The translations under genes were made by a program, and so were the position numbers. Under the pieces are notes generated by a model. It did no database searches, was not told the origin of the DNA, and saw only the letters and a program-made list of their open reading frames with translations. Shown here piece after piece: positions 54,108-63,498 of a stretch of 64,000 bases of DNA. Within the stretch, counting starts at the first letter, position 1; each line of letters begins with the position of its first letter. Source of the stretch: Clostridium sp. Marseille-P2415 (lineage in GTDB: Bacteria > Bacillota > Clostridia > Lachnospirales > Lachnospiraceae); assembly GCF_900155545.1 (NCBI RefSeq), contig NZ_LT732526.1:2742899-2806898 (forward strand), written 5' to 3'.

Positions 54108-54897
54108 CCCTGGCCCCGTACACGGCAGCCGGATGGGCCGGATAATACATGGCGTCTGAAAACTCCTTATGGAACATCACAATCACATAAGGTCCATAAG
54201 GGGTAAATACAATTCCCCCGTCATTTCTGCATGCATTCATGCTTCCGCTCTTGGAGGCTACGGAGATCAGGATATCATCCGTATTATCACTGTCCATATA
54301 AAAAGGAGGAAAATCCTTGGTAATCATGCTGTTATAATGCTGCTTCTTAAAAATTTCCAGCATCTGATGATCTGCCCTGGCACTGATAAGCTCCCCTCTT
54401 ACAAGGCGTGTAAAAATGCCGGCATAATCCCTTGGTGTACTGGTTCCCAGCCTGTCATACCGATCAAAATGAATCGGGTTGTAAAGCACCGTGTCCCTGC
54501 AGCCGAGCTTTTCAATGCACCGGTTAACCGTATCCAGTCCCAGATAATCGATGATCATGTTGGTCGCAATGTTATCGCTGACGATGATCATGAAAGCAGC
54601 TGCATCCTTTACCCGCAGCACCGCCCCCGGCTCCAATGCCGCAAGTACCCCGCTTCCATCTGTCACATGCTCCCTTTTATATTCCATCATATCCTCAAGG
54701 CTTGCATTTCCCTTTTCCACCTGGTCAAACAGACAAGCCAGAATAAAGGTCTTGATCGTACTTGCGGTTTCAAACGTCTCATCCGCATGGACAGCGATCA
54801 CATTACCATGAAAATCATCCAGATAAATTCCCATTTTCCCATCATAACTCATGATCTCTGCTTCAATCCGTTTCTCTAAAGTAAGTCTGGAATCCAT
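54052..54897 (-). CDS. Class A beta-lactamase-fold serine hydrolase, lacking Glu166 region
   Basis: The protein of 281 residues has the class A motifs Ser46-Thr-Ile-Lys49, Ser107-Asp-Asn and Lys216-Ser-Gly (KSG). Between SDN and the TSTPRDYAG stretch, the omega loop with its E-x-x-L-N (Glu166) is missing; the sequence reads FDRYDRLGTSTP. Without that glutamate, the acyl-enzyme cannot be broken down in the classic way. There is also no signal peptide. So it is more likely a peptidase or esterase than a resistance enzyme. The start at 54897 follows AAAGG. It sits right after an NlpC/P60 gene, hinting at a shared role in wall peptide turnover. Confidence 0.85.
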   Translation of the reverse strand: MDSRLTLEKRIEAEIMSYDGKMGIYLDDFHGNVIAVHADETFETASTIKTFILACLFDQVEKGNASLEDMMEYKREHVTDGSGVLAALEPGAVLRVKDAAAFMIIVSDNIATNMIIDYLGLDTVNRCIEKLGCRDTVLYNPIHFDRYDRLGTSTPRDYAGIFTRLVRGELISARADHQMLEIFKKQHYNSMITKDFPPFYMDSDNTDDILISVASKSGSMNACRNDGGIVFTPYGPYVIVMFHKEFSDAMYYPAHPAAVYGARVSRMILDQFLALEGRFLN

Positions 54898-54919
54898 TTT
54901 ATCCAACCTTTCGTCCTGA

Positions 54920-55813
54920 TTATTTAAAAATACTTCCCGATGCATACCAGCTTTCCGCCAGGTCTGGCCGGTAATCCTCTGCTTCGGGATTTAAACTGCT
55001 GATCACCACACCGCTGCTGCCAGCTTTTCCTGTTGAGTGAATATAGGCTCCATTTCCCAGATACATGGCAATATGCCCCGGAAAATACATAAGATCTCCA
55101 GGCAGCATTTCATCCTTTGGGATTTCATGCACCGGGAAGCCTGGTTCTATTTTCGCATCCCGGTAAATCAGGATGCCGTTTAAAAGATAGCTTTCCGAAG
55201 TCAGCCCCGAACAGTCAATGCCGGCAGTAGACCTTCCTCCCCAACGGTACTGGGTCCCTAAATACTGCTTTGCCGTCCGGATCACTGCTTTTCGAAAAGC
55301 AGCTTCATCCACAATCCTTTTCTGTGGAAGCTCATTTGTCCACAGTCCGGACTGGGAAAATTCCTTTTTCCTTAAATACTGGCTTCTCATATAGCCAATG
55401 CTCCCGTCCAGAAGCTCCACCCTGGCCCAGCCTTCCACTTCAGAATCAAAAGCCAGTACCTTCATCAGAGAGCCCCGGTACAGGCTTAAAAGCCGCACTC
55501 CCTGAACCGCCGGGACCGACAGGATATCCACGTATCCCCCATCTATTACCATAAGACCGCTCTGTTCCCAGTTCTTAAGCTCATCCAGATCCACAACAGC
55601 AATATCCTCTTCCCTGCAATAACCCGGATAATCATAAAACATCCTGACAGGATAAAATCCCTGCACCGGCTCTCCTATAATCATCAATCCCATACCATAC
55701 AGTCCTTCATCCGCGATGGCCGACACCACGGTTTTCAACTTGTTTTCTTTGGTCTCTGCAGGTCTTTCCCATATGGTGACTATTGGTTCTTTTATTATTC
55801 CATACCGTTCCAT
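54920..55813 (-). CDS. NlpC/P60 endopeptidase with SH3 domains (YkfC-like)
   Basis: The 297-residue protein has N-terminal SH3-like segments (about 1-150) and a C-terminal NlpC/P60 cysteine peptidase domain: Cys201 in GIDCSGL, His247 in PGHIAMYLG and His259 in IHSTG. It resembles the dipeptidyl-peptidase VI/YkfC group, which cuts murein peptides between D-Glu and the diamino acid. There is no signal peptide, so it probably works on recycled peptides in the cytoplasm. The start at 55813 has GGAGG five bases upstream. The beta-lactamase-fold gene follows after 22 bases; both are probably co-transcribed. Confidence 0.92.
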   Translation of the reverse strand: MERYGIIKEPIVTIWERPAETKENKLKTVVSAIADEGLYGMGLMIIGEPVQGFYPVRMFYDYPGYCREEDIAVVDLDELKNWEQSGLMVIDGGYVDILSVPAVQGVRLLSLYRGSLMKVLAFDSEVEGWARVELLDGSIGYMRSQYLRKKEFSQSGLWTNELPQKRIVDEAAFRKAVIRTAKQYLGTQYRWGGRSTAGIDCSGLTSESYLLNGILIYRDAKIEPGFPVHEIPKDEMLPGDLMYFPGHIAMYLGNGAYIHSTGKAGSSGVVISSLNPEAEDYRPDLAESWYASGSIFK

Positions 55814-55879
55814 CTCTACCTCCTGAAATCTGCTTTCCATCTGCCGGAAAACGTTTTATTCCGCCTCCCGGTGCATCAA

Positions 55880-55909
55880 GGGCAGCGTTTCCGACCGCTG
55901 CCCCTTTTT
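55880..55909 (+). terminator. Terminator-like stem at the border of the defence island
   Basis: GGGCAGCG (55880-55887) pairs with CGCTGCCC (55896-55903), followed by CTTTTT on the plus strand. The minus-strand U-run is poor. It separates the NlpC/P60 gene from the AT-rich stretch. Confidence 0.6.
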
Positions 55910-56045
55910 ACTGCTATATTCAGTCTTAGCTCATAGTTTTCTTTTTCAGATATATTTATTTCTGTTTTGTTTATTTAATGAGCTGAATTCTATGTATTAT
56001 TTTATATTTCTTTTCGTTCAAAAGAATGTTAGAATCAGAATAGAA

Positions 56046-56786
56046 TCATACTATTTTTGAACTATTTACTTTATACATTTCATGATCAATATAATCAATA
56101 ACAGTTTCAATCAGTTCTTCCAAAAAAGAAATTACAAATTTTTCGTTACTCTCAATATCTGAAATTGCGTCCATGCGAACTGCATCAGTAAATGAAACTG
56201 AACCATGTGCTAAATTATTCCTTTGAGTCTTAATACTATTTAAAATATCCGGCCTATAATTCCTACTGTTTGTTGATATCATAATTCCATGTGATTCAAA
56301 AGTTTGCCTTATAGATATCCCATCTAAATTTCCTGCAGGTAATGAACTTCTGGAATGTATATCTAATGTAACATTATCTATAATATTATCTATTATTTCT
56401 TCATTCTTTCTTAAAAATGTATTAAAATTTGCATTAGGATCATTTGTAGATTTGAGTATGTTTTTTCTCCATAAAGCACGTATACATTCATTGACATCAA
56501 CATATGTAAGCCCATGTATCCGAATTTCGTCATAAATGCTATCCATTAAGTTTGTAATTGTGTATTCAATAATATTATAAATCATTAACGACACATTAGA
56601 CTTAAGTATGTTTATTAGTGATTGATATGTTAAGCTAATTCTATCCTCTCCTTGATAAAAAAAACTTGAAAACTCACTTATATCGTCTTTCTTTGAAAAC
56701 TCTTTTTTCTCAAGGAATTTCATCAATTCAATAAATTCTTCTATTTCTTTTTTTCTACTTTCATATGTATCCTTAAACGCAATCAT
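56046..56786 (-). CDS. HEPN-like protein (MAE_28990/MAE_18760 type) of the methyltransferase module
   Basis: The 246-residue protein is helical and AT-rich in its codons. Near the C-terminus QRNNLAHGSVSF carries the RX4H motif (Arg-N-N-L-A-His) of HEPN RNases and their relatives; earlier parts (MIYNIIEYTITNLMDSIYDE) look like the matching HEPN helix. It resembles the MAE_28990/MAE_18760-like HEPN families, which comparative genomics has placed beside DUF262 genes. It is the last gene of the operon and starts directly after the DUF262 stop (TAAATG). An RNA-cutting toxin or effector role is inferred, not shown. Confidence 0.72.
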   Translation of the reverse strand: MIAFKDTYESRKKEIEEFIELMKFLEKKEFSKKDDISEFSSFFYQGEDRISLTYQSLINILKSNVSLMIYNIIEYTITNLMDSIYDEIRIHGLTYVDVNECIRALWRKNILKSTNDPNANFNTFLRKNEEIIDNIIDNVTLDIHSRSSLPAGNLDGISIRQTFESHGIMISTNSRNYRPDILNSIKTQRNNLAHGSVSFTDAVRMDAISDIESNEKFVISFLEELIETVIDYIDHEMYKVNSSKIV

Positions 56787-57869
56787 TTATTCTCCCATAA
56801 GTAACTTATCTTTTACATACTGAATTCTTCCTATTAGTTTACTTTTATTATTCGCTGCATCTGATTTAGTTCGTTTGGAAAACTCATCTTCATCTATCCA
56901 AGAAGCATCCTTTACTTCTAAATCTGGCTTATCTTGAATAGCTAATGAAATTCCAATAGCTAATGCTTCAAATCTCGCTCTTGGAGTTGACTTGGAGGAT
57001 ATAGTTTTACGAAATCCTCTCGCTCCTAAAAAAAGCTCTGCGTAATCTAACATATTTTCAAATTTTTGTTTATAATCATCCAATATTTCTTTATTGGTTT
57101 CACAAGATTTATTCTGCTTATCAATATAATTATCAATATATTCCGTCACATTTCCATTGTAACCTATGAAATCATTATTGTAGTTATCAACATATGCAAA
57201 AAATCTTGATACTAACTCAAAACCTTCGTATCTATCCTCTGTTAATTTAGTTCTAGGAGCTAATTTATTAAATTTTTTATTTTTAACACACTCTTCCAAG
57301 AAGTTTTTAAATTCTCCCTCAAATGATCCCCTCCTTGTTTCTGTTGGAGTTGCTGGAATTCCTCCGGTATTGATTCTTTTAAAAATTTCCTGCCTAACTT
57401 TTTCAGTTGTTCCTTCTTCTAGAAATACTACACGTATATTAGTATTCAAAAACCTTCTTTGAATTGCAGGATCGAAATCCTCAAATTTAAATCCATTCGA
57501 GTCTGTTAGAATTTTCAAATCATTCAATTCTAAATCATTTTGTGCAAATTGTACTAATGTCTGAGTCCTTTGTGCTCCATCAACAATTTCAATTCTACCG
57601 TCATCTGTGTCTGCAAAAAACATAAAAGGAATAGGTAGTCCCATCAAAATTGATTCAATAAAGAAACACTTTTCTTTATCTCCCCAAATAAAATTTCTTT
57701 GATATTCCAAAGGTATATAAAAATTACCAGATTCATATTGCTGAATCAAATAGTTAATAACATAGTCCCTTGTATCAAATTTTATATCTTGCTTCTTTTC
57801 ACTTATCTGTTGTGCCGATTTAATAACCTCAGATTCCAATTTCACAACATTTCCTTTCCCATTTTTCAT
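56787..57869 (-). CDS. DUF262 (ParB/GmrSD-like) protein
   Basis: The protein of 360 residues has the DUF262 domain: IPLEYQRNFIWGDKEKCFFIESILMG, then IEIVDGAQRTQTL, with the DGxQR signature, and later FKRINTGG. DUF262 proteins are ParB-like NTP-using nucleases, found in GmrS/GmrD type IV restriction and in other defence operons. No DUF1588/GmrD (HNH) domain follows; the C-terminal half is charged and helical. The start at 57869 has AAGGAG five bases upstream; the longer reading to 57932 would overlap the methyltransferase gene. It is in the middle of the three-gene operon. Confidence 0.85.
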   Translation of the reverse strand: MKNGKGNVVKLESEVIKSAQQISEKKQDIKFDTRDYVINYLIQQYESGNFYIPLEYQRNFIWGDKEKCFFIESILMGLPIPFMFFADTDDGRIEIVDGAQRTQTLVQFAQNDLELNDLKILTDSNGFKFEDFDPAIQRRFLNTNIRVVFLEEGTTEKVRQEIFKRINTGGIPATPTETRRGSFEGEFKNFLEECVKNKKFNKLAPRTKLTEDRYEGFELVSRFFAYVDNYNNDFIGYNGNVTEYIDNYIDKQNKSCETNKEILDDYKQKFENMLDYAELFLGARGFRKTISSKSTPRARFEALAIGISLAIQDKPDLEVKDASWIDEDEFSKRTKSDAANNKSKLIGRIQYVKDKLLMGE

Positions 57870-57894
57870 ATATACTCCTTCTCTTGTATTCATC

Positions 57895-58935
57895 TTATAA
57901 CATCTGTAAATGTTGCTGAATACTAACACCAATCGCCCTGCCTAATTCAACAGGTACCGCATTTCCAATATGAATCCCCAATTCTCTTTTTATTGCAGGA
58001 TGTTCCTCGTCAATAAATATGTAATCATCAGGAAATGACTGTAAAATAGCACCTTCTCTCAATGATATTGCCCTATTTTGTTCAGGGTGTCCAAAACGTC
58101 CGTTCCCATATCCATAAAACTGAGTTGTTATTGTCGGAGAAGGTTTATCCCATTCCATTCTTCCATACACTGATGGATAAGTTAAACCTGATTTCCTATT
58201 ATGACAGTCTAAACGCAGATCATCACTCCAGTCTCTCCATGTTCCACCTGGAACAGACTGCACAATTCTCTGACGATTAATATCTGATAATGAACTTGAT
58301 CTATGAAGGGAATCTCCCTCATAAATTTCGCCATCTCTAATTGCTGGTAAATTTCCTATAGCCATTCTAACCGTTGGATAATTTTCACTATTATATATAG
58401 GCGGTATCAAATGTATTTCTCCAAGTCTCGAAGCCAATAAAACTAATCTTTTTCTATTCTGTGGCACTCCATAATCCGGACAATAAACTACATTCCAATC
58501 AATAAAATATCCGAATTCCTCTAATGTATGCAAAAAGTCATTAAACACTTCTTCATTTACTAAATTGGGAACATTTTCCATTGAAACAATATCCGGCATT
58601 AACTCACGTATCAATCTTTCAAAAGAATATAATAACCGCCATTTGTCATCTATTCTCCCATTTTTTCTATATCTACTTGAATATCTTGAAAAGGGTTGAC
58701 AAGGAGCACACCCAACTAATGCCCTAATACAGTCTTGTGGATAGAGTTGATTTATTTCCGAAGCCATAATATTTGTTACATCTTCATTTATAAAGCGAGT
58801 TTTATTATTCTTTTCATATGCAAACCGACAGCTTCCATCAATATCATATCCAGCTACCACATCTATTCCAGCCAATGATAATCCTTTTGTTAATCCGCCT
58901 ATCCCACAAAAAAGATCAATCGCAACACACGGCAT
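57895..58935 (-). CDS. C5 DNA cytosine methyltransferase
   Basis: The 346-residue protein has the C5-methyltransferase motifs in order: DLFCGIGGL (I) at residues 7-15, GCAPCQPFS (IV) with catalytic Cys79, MENVPNL (VI) with Glu120, QNRKRLVLLAS (VIII), a short target-recognition stretch, and GNAVPVELG (X). It methylates cytosine in a specific DNA sequence that cannot be read from the protein. The ATG at 58935 has AAGGAGG at eight bases; an ATG eleven codons earlier overlaps it. It is the first gene of the operon with DUF262 and HEPN-like genes, where it probably marks self DNA. Confidence 0.93.
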   Translation of the reverse strand: MPCVAIDLFCGIGGLTKGLSLAGIDVVAGYDIDGSCRFAYEKNNKTRFINEDVTNIMASEINQLYPQDCIRALVGCAPCQPFSRYSSRYRKNGRIDDKWRLLYSFERLIRELMPDIVSMENVPNLVNEEVFNDFLHTLEEFGYFIDWNVVYCPDYGVPQNRKRLVLLASRLGEIHLIPPIYNSENYPTVRMAIGNLPAIRDGEIYEGDSLHRSSSLSDINRQRIVQSVPGGTWRDWSDDLRLDCHNRKSGLTYPSVYGRMEWDKPSPTITTQFYGYGNGRFGHPEQNRAISLREGAILQSFPDDYIFIDEEHPAIKRELGIHIGNAVPVELGRAIGVSIQQHLQML

Positions 58936-58972
58936 TAGTTTCACCTCCTTTTTTGTATAAAATACCAATATA

Positions 58973-59001
58973 ATTTTATCTCAAAAAACATATCTGGTCA
59001 A
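58973..59001 (-). promoter_or_regulatory. Promoter of the methyltransferase-DUF262-HEPN operon
   Basis: On the minus strand TTGACC (58996-59001) and TAAAAT (58973-58978) are 17 bases apart. The start would lie about 30 bases before the methyltransferase ATG. Confidence 0.72.
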
Positions 59002-59428
59002 TGTAATTCTTTTATTAGCTGTAAAACATTTATTATTTTCTTCGTAATATACCAAACATGGCTGGCAGAATTGCATTTCCTAGTAATCTATTTTGAGAGC
59101 TTTGATTCTTCCTGACCTTGAACAATGGCTCTGCTTTTGTTACTGATAATGCCCTTACTCTTTGGTAGGGACATTTTCAATATTATCCTGCCATAAATAC
59201 TTGTCACTGTCTAACATCCAGGTCATTGCTTTTAACATATCCAGACATTCATTTCGCATATCCTCTAGTCCAACCTTGGTAAGTAAGACTTTCGACTCTC
59301 AAACCGCTCGTTCACCTCATGGAGCGTTATCTGCATTTTCTGTGTCATTAGCAATTCCTGCACCAATTCATGAATTAATTCCTTCTTGCTAACCACATAT
59401 ACACAATTACAAATGCAGAAGCCATATG
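59002..59428. other. Gene-poor stretch upstream of the methyltransferase operon
   Basis: Between the methyltransferase promoter and the opp terminator there is no intact gene. It holds the frameshifted remnant described at 59155-59396 and a second short coding-looking fragment at about 59033-59158, also on the minus strand. Both point to decayed foreign DNA. Confidence 0.5.
59155..59396 (-). pseudogene. Frameshifted small gene of unknown type
   Basis: From about 59396 the minus strand reads VSKKELIHELVQELLMTQ...HEVNERFESRK, and after a one-base frame change continues KVGLEDMRNECLDMLKAMTW...NIENVPTKE before a stop at 59155-59157. Both halves look protein-coding and AT-rich. Another coding-looking stretch (ALSVTKAEPLFKVRKN) continues downstream to a stop near 59033. 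These are probably remains of a mobile element or of a former part of the defence island. I do not recognise the family. Confidence 0.4.
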
Positions 59429-59475
59429 CAAAAAAGCAACGCTACAAGCCTTGATTTTACTGGGCTGTAGCGTTG
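59429..59475 (-). terminator. Terminator of the opp operon
   Basis: CAACGCTACA (59437-59446) pairs with TGTAGCGTTG (59466-59475), with inner GCC/GGC; on the minus strand CTTTTTTGC follows. It marks the edge between the opp operon and the acquired region. Confidence 0.88.
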
Positions 59476-59486
59476 TTTCTGTCTAT

Positions 59487-60419
59487 TCAAACTCTGTACA
59501 ATTTTCTATATTCCGCCTCTTCCTTCTTATTCGCCAGAACAAAATGTTCCGGCCTGATCTCCTGCCAGGAAGGCAGATCCGACGAATAATCGTGGACAGA
59601 CGGGTCATAAACCAACAGCTTTTTTTCCTTCTCATGCTTTGGATCCGGCATGGGAATTGCGGAAAGCAGGGCTCTGGTGTAAGGATGGATGGCATGGGTG
59701 ATCAGCTCCTCTGTTTCCGCCATTTCCACGATCTCTCCCTTGCGGATTACCGCAATCCGGTCCGTGATGAACCGCATCACGGAAAGGTCATGGGCAATGA
59801 ACAGATAGGTGATCTGCCGTCTTTTCTGCATATCCGCAAGAAGATTTAAAACCTGGGCCCGTACGGACACATCCAAGGCAGAAATCGGTTCGTCGGCAAT
59901 GACAAACTCCGGATTCATAATGAGGGACCGCGCAATTCCGATGCGCTGTCTCTGTCCGCCGGAAAATTCGTGGGGAAAACGGCATGCGAATTCCGGCAGC
60001 AGCCCAACGTCAAGAAGGGCCTGATCCACCCGCTTTTTCCTTTCGCTTTCGCTTAACCCCTTTTCTAAGTTCATCAGCCCTTCGCTTATGATATAATCCA
60101 CCTTGGCTCTTTCATTTAACGAAGCCTGGGGATCCTGAAAGATCATCTGAATTTCCTTTATCACCTTCCGGTCCAGCTCTGCCGGGATCTTTCCGTTAAT
60201 CTTCTGGCTTTTATAAAGAATATCGCCTCCGGAGCTGGGAATGATTCGCATAATAGCCCGGCCAATGGTAGTTTTTCCTGATCCGGATTCTCCTACCAGG
60301 CCAAAAGTCTCGCCCTTGTATATCTTAAAATTTACTTTTTTTACCGCCTCATATTTCTTTCTGCGATCTCCGAATGTCACATCCAAATCCTTTACATCCA
60401 ATAATACTTCACGTTCCAT
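59487..60419 (-). CDS. oppF: Oligopeptide ABC transporter ATP-binding protein
   Basis: The 310-residue protein is an ABC ATPase of the OppF/AppF type: Walker [10 protein letters not shown], signature [15 protein letters not shown], Walker [13 protein letters not shown] and the conserved H-loop in IAHDLSV. Its C-terminal extension (about 60 residues, ending [11 protein letters not shown]) is usual for OppF. With OppD it powers peptide uptake. Its ATG overlaps the oppD stop codon (TGATG). It is the last gene before the operon terminator. Confidence 0.95.
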   Translation of the reverse strand: MEREVLLDVKDLDVTFGDRRKKYEAVKKVNFKIYKGETFGLVGESGSGKTTIGRAIMRIIPSSGGDILYKSQKINGKIPAELDRKVIKEIQMIFQDPQASLNERAKVDYIISEGLMNLEKGLSESERKKRVDQALLDVGLLPEFACRFPHEFSGGQRQRIGIARSLIMNPEFVIADEPISALDVSVRAQVLNLLADMQKRRQITYLFIAHDLSVMRFITDRIAVIRKGEIVEMAETEELITHAIHPYTRALLSAIPMPDPKHEKEKKLLVYDPSVHDYSSDLPSWQEIRPEHFVLANKKEEAEYRKLYRV

Positions 60420-61471
60420 CAGAACAGACCTCCATTTCTGATTTTGCGGACCACAGCCGGGGGATCCACCTTCGGCGCCCTGGGATCCAACAGCCAGGTC
60501 TTTGCCTTATGGGTAGGCGATACCTCAAAATAAGGAGGCCGCTTTACAAAATCAATGTTAAGAGCCTGTGGATTACGGGGGGCAAATGCATCTCCCTTTA
60601 CCTCGGCATAAAGATTAGGCGGTGTGCCCGGAATGGAAAACAGGTCCGTCCCCTTTACTCCCACCTGAGGCAAGGAGGAAAGCAGAGCCCAGGTATAAGG
60701 ATGCCTTGCATCGTAGAAAATATCCTCACAGGTACCGATCTCCACAATATCACCGGCATACATGACCGCTACCCGGTCCGCAATGTTTGCCACAACGCCC
60801 AGGTCATGGGTGATCAGAATAACGGAAAGCCTGTATTTATGCCGCAGTTCCTTGATCAGGCCCAGAATCTGGGCCTGAATGGTCACATCCAAAGCCGTAG
60901 TCGGCTCGTCGCAAATGAGGACCCGGGGATTGCAGGCAATCGCAATAGCGATCACCACCCTCTGACGCATTCCGCCGGAAAACTCATGGGGATATTGATG
61001 AAACCTCTTTTCCGGATCCTGGATCCCCACATCCGTTAAATATTGAAGCGTCCGTTTTTTTGCTTCCCCGCGGCTCACCGTCTGATGAAGCAGCACAGCC
61101 TCCATAATCTGCACCCCAATGCTCTTCAAGGGGTTTAGGCTGGTCATGGGATCCTGCATGATCATGGCGATTTCACGCCCCCGAATCTTCCGCCAGTCTT
61201 TTTCCCGCTTGATTGCGGTCAATACAATTTCCTTTTCGTCATCAGCCCCATGGTAAACAGTACTTCCGCCATCCACACAGCCGTTTCTCTCCAAAAGCCC
61301 CATAAAGGATTTGGTGAAAACAGACTTGCCGCTGCCGGATTCTCCCACGATTGCCAGAATCTCTCCTTTGTATAAATCCAGAGAAATCCCCCGGATGGCA
61401 TGGAGAATCTTCCCCCTCAGTTCAAATTTAATATCCAGTTCGTTTACCTCTAAAATCTTCTCGCTGTTCAT
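60419..61471 (-). CDS. oppD: Oligopeptide ABC transporter ATP-binding protein
   Basis: The 350-residue protein has Walker [10 protein letters not shown], signature [12 protein letters not shown], Walker [15 protein letters not shown] and the C-terminal oligopeptide-transporter region with [12 protein letters not shown], which marks OppD/DppD. It forms the ATPase pair with OppF. It is separated from oppC by 11 bases. Dipeptide or nickel systems are alternatives within the family, but nothing here favours them. Confidence 0.95.
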   Translation of the reverse strand: MNSEKILEVNELDIKFELRGKILHAIRGISLDLYKGEILAIVGESGSGKSVFTKSFMGLLERNGCVDGGSTVYHGADDEKEIVLTAIKREKDWRKIRGREIAMIMQDPMTSLNPLKSIGVQIMEAVLLHQTVSRGEAKKRTLQYLTDVGIQDPEKRFHQYPHEFSGGMRQRVVIAIAIACNPRVLICDEPTTALDVTIQAQILGLIKELRHKYRLSVILITHDLGVVANIADRVAVMYAGDIVEIGTCEDIFYDARHPYTWALLSSLPQVGVKGTDLFSIPGTPPNLYAEVKGDAFAPRNPQALNIDFVKRPPYFEVSPTHKAKTWLLDPRAPKVDPPAVVRKIRNGGLF

Positions 61472-61482
61472 GCCGTCCCTCC

Positions 61483-62469
61483 TTAAACATGATTCTTCGG
61501 ATCAGCGGCGTCTGAAAAGGCATTGCCGATGATGTAAAACGAAATGGTGACAAAAGAAAGAATGATCGTCGGATAAACCAGCTGGTACCGCAGAGCCGGG
61601 CTGGTAATTAATGCCCTTCCTTCGTTAATCAGGTTGCCGAGGCTTGGGATATTCACCGGAAGTCCCAGACCGATATAGGTGATGAACACCTCGTTTCCAA
61701 TGGCAGCCGGAATGGTAAGTGCCATGCGCAGCATGATCACGGATACCAGATAAGGAAGCAGGTTTTTCACGATGATCCGGCCGGCAGGCGTTCCCAGACA
61801 GCGGCTGGCAACATTATAATCCCGGTCCCGGATAATGAGAATCTGATTCCGGATAAACCGGGCCATTTGTATCCAGCCGGTCAGACACATGGCAAAAACC
61901 AGAGTCAGCATACTGGGTTTTAAAATATAAGAAATCAAAATCAGAATAATGGTATTCGGGATATTATCAATGATGTTATAAACTTCCGTCAGAATGAAAT
62001 CAGCCTTTCTCACATAACCCCAGATCACGCCAACGGTTATGCCAATGACCGCCTCTGCAAGGGCGACCGACAATCCGATGAGCAGAGAGGTCCTGGTACC
62101 CGCCCAGATCCTGGCCCACAAGTCCTGGCCGATGGAATTGGTGCCCAGAATAAATTCTTTTCCCGGAGGTATGTTGCGGAACTGCATTCCGCCTGCATCA
62201 TTGATGATCCTATTGGGATCGTACTGCCCCGGCAGATAGGGCTGAATAAACGTAAAGGCCAAAAGCAGGATCAAAAGCACCAGAAGGATGAATGCCCCAC
62301 GGTTCTTTAAGAAGGCATGGAACGTGCTGTTCCAGTAGGAGTAATTGCTGTATCCCGTTTTCTCCACTTCTGACTCATTAAATCCGGCAAAGGAAAACAG
62401 TTCCGCTTCTTCCATATTTTCCATGAATTCCGCTTCTTTTGAATGGCGGTAAGAAAACTGCTTCATCAT
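61483..62469 (-). CDS. oppC: Oligopeptide ABC transporter permease
   Basis: The 328-residue protein has the OppC layout: a cytoplasmic N-terminal stretch of about 45 residues, one membrane helix (about 52-72), a loop with FILGTNSIGQDLWARIWAGTRTSLLIG, then five helices with the EAA-type segment YNVASRCLGTPAGRIIVKNLLPYL. It pairs with OppB to form the channel. Its start overlaps the end of oppB by four bases. Confidence 0.94.
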   Translation of the reverse strand: MMKQFSYRHSKEAEFMENMEEAELFSFAGFNESEVEKTGYSNYSYWNSTFHAFLKNRGAFILLVLLILLLAFTFIQPYLPGQYDPNRIINDAGGMQFRNIPPGKEFILGTNSIGQDLWARIWAGTRTSLLIGLSVALAEAVIGITVGVIWGYVRKADFILTEVYNIIDNIPNTIILILISYILKPSMLTLVFAMCLTGWIQMARFIRNQILIIRDRDYNVASRCLGTPAGRIIVKNLLPYLVSVIMLRMALTIPAAIGNEVFITYIGLGLPVNIPSLGNLINEGRALITSPALRYQLVYPTIILSFVTISFYIIGNAFSDAADPKNHV

Positions 62470-63407
62470 CTGTCACCTTCCTTCTTTCCCAGGCTGATTC
62501 TGGGATCTAACAGCACCATGAGCAGATCGCCGGACAAAAGACCTAACACGCCCACGCAGGCATAGAGCAGAACAATGCCCTGAACCATGGTATTATCATG
62601 CTTTTTAATGACCGTAACAAGCAGTCCTCCCATTCCCGGAATGCTGTATAAAGATTCAATATAAATCGATCCGATTACCGTATTTAAAAATGCGGTCGGT
62701 ATGTATTGGGCCAACGGTACAAAGGCATTGCGGAAAATATGCTTAAACATTACACCGCCCTCAGACATGCCCTTTGCCCTGGCTAACTTTACATAATCCT
62801 TATTGCTTTCATCCACCATATAGCGCCTCAGCCACATACCGTAGAAGGCAAGGTTGCCAAGAGACATGGAAACGACCGGAAGGACCCAGTACTTGGGGTC
62901 ATCAATCTGGAACAAAAGGCCCACATCAAGCATCTGGGTCCCGTAAAGCTGGATATACAGAAAATAAACCGCAGCCGGCACCGCCTGGATGCAGACGATA
63001 AAAAGAGTCCCGATCTTATCGAACCATCTATATTTATAACGCGCCATCAAAGCCCCCATCGGAAGCCCCGCAAAAAGCGATACGATCATGGACCAGATGC
63101 CCAGTTTAATGGAGACCGGAACCTTATCCGCCAGAATATCAGATACCGGCACATTGGAACGGTAGATCCTGGACACACCTAAATCACCGTGAAGCAGATC
63201 TTGAAAGAAATGAATGACCTGAACCGGAAGGGGATCATTAAGCCCCATCTCCTTTAAGCCCACCTGTATCTGCTGAGGTGTCATCTTGTCGAAATTTTGG
63301 AAATACCCCTCAATTGGCATGAGACGAAGCAGGCAGAACACCACGGTCAGAATAATGATAAGCGTAAGAAATGAGCGCGCAATTCTTTTACCTAAATACT
63401 TTAACAT
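62466..63407 (-). CDS. oppB: Oligopeptide ABC transporter permease
   Basis: The protein of about 313 residues begins MLKYLGKRIARSFLTLIIIL, typical of OppB, and has six predicted membrane helices and the permease signature YVKLARAKGMSEGGVMFKHIFRNA. The start may be this ATG (11 bases after AAGGAG) or the ATG three codons earlier at 63416 (two bases after it); the longer reading to 63476 has no ribosome site. It follows the binding-protein gene with about 140 bases between, which hold a stem-loop. Confidence 0.93.
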   Translation of the reverse strand: MLKYLGKRIARSFLTLIIILTVVFCLLRLMPIEGYFQNFDKMTPQQIQVGLKEMGLNDPLPVQVIHFFQDLLHGDLGVSRIYRSNVPVSDILADKVPVSIKLGIWSMIVSLFAGLPMGALMARYKYRWFDKIGTLFIVCIQAVPAAVYFLYIQLYGTQMLDVGLLFQIDDPKYWVLPVVSMSLGNLAFYGMWLRRYMVDESNKDYVKLARAKGMSEGGVMFKHIFRNAFVPLAQYIPTAFLNTVIGSIYIESLYSIPGMGGLLVTVIKKHDNTMVQGIVLLYACVGVLGLLSGDLLMVLLDPRISLGKKEGDR

Positions 63408-63498
63408 CAGTTTCATGGCTCCTTTGTGTTTTCTTTTTAAAAATACTCTCGGAAGAAGACGTACGCTCCGGTACATCCTTTTCAGACGGTATTTTTCC

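Noticed and set aside
54052-54897. Antibiotic-resistance class A beta-lactamase
   Set aside because: The Glu166 omega-loop motif and a signal peptide are both missing.
58062-58280. 72-codon plus-strand frame inside the methyltransferase gene
   Set aside because: It is the antisense of a strongly conserved enzyme gene and has no features of its own.
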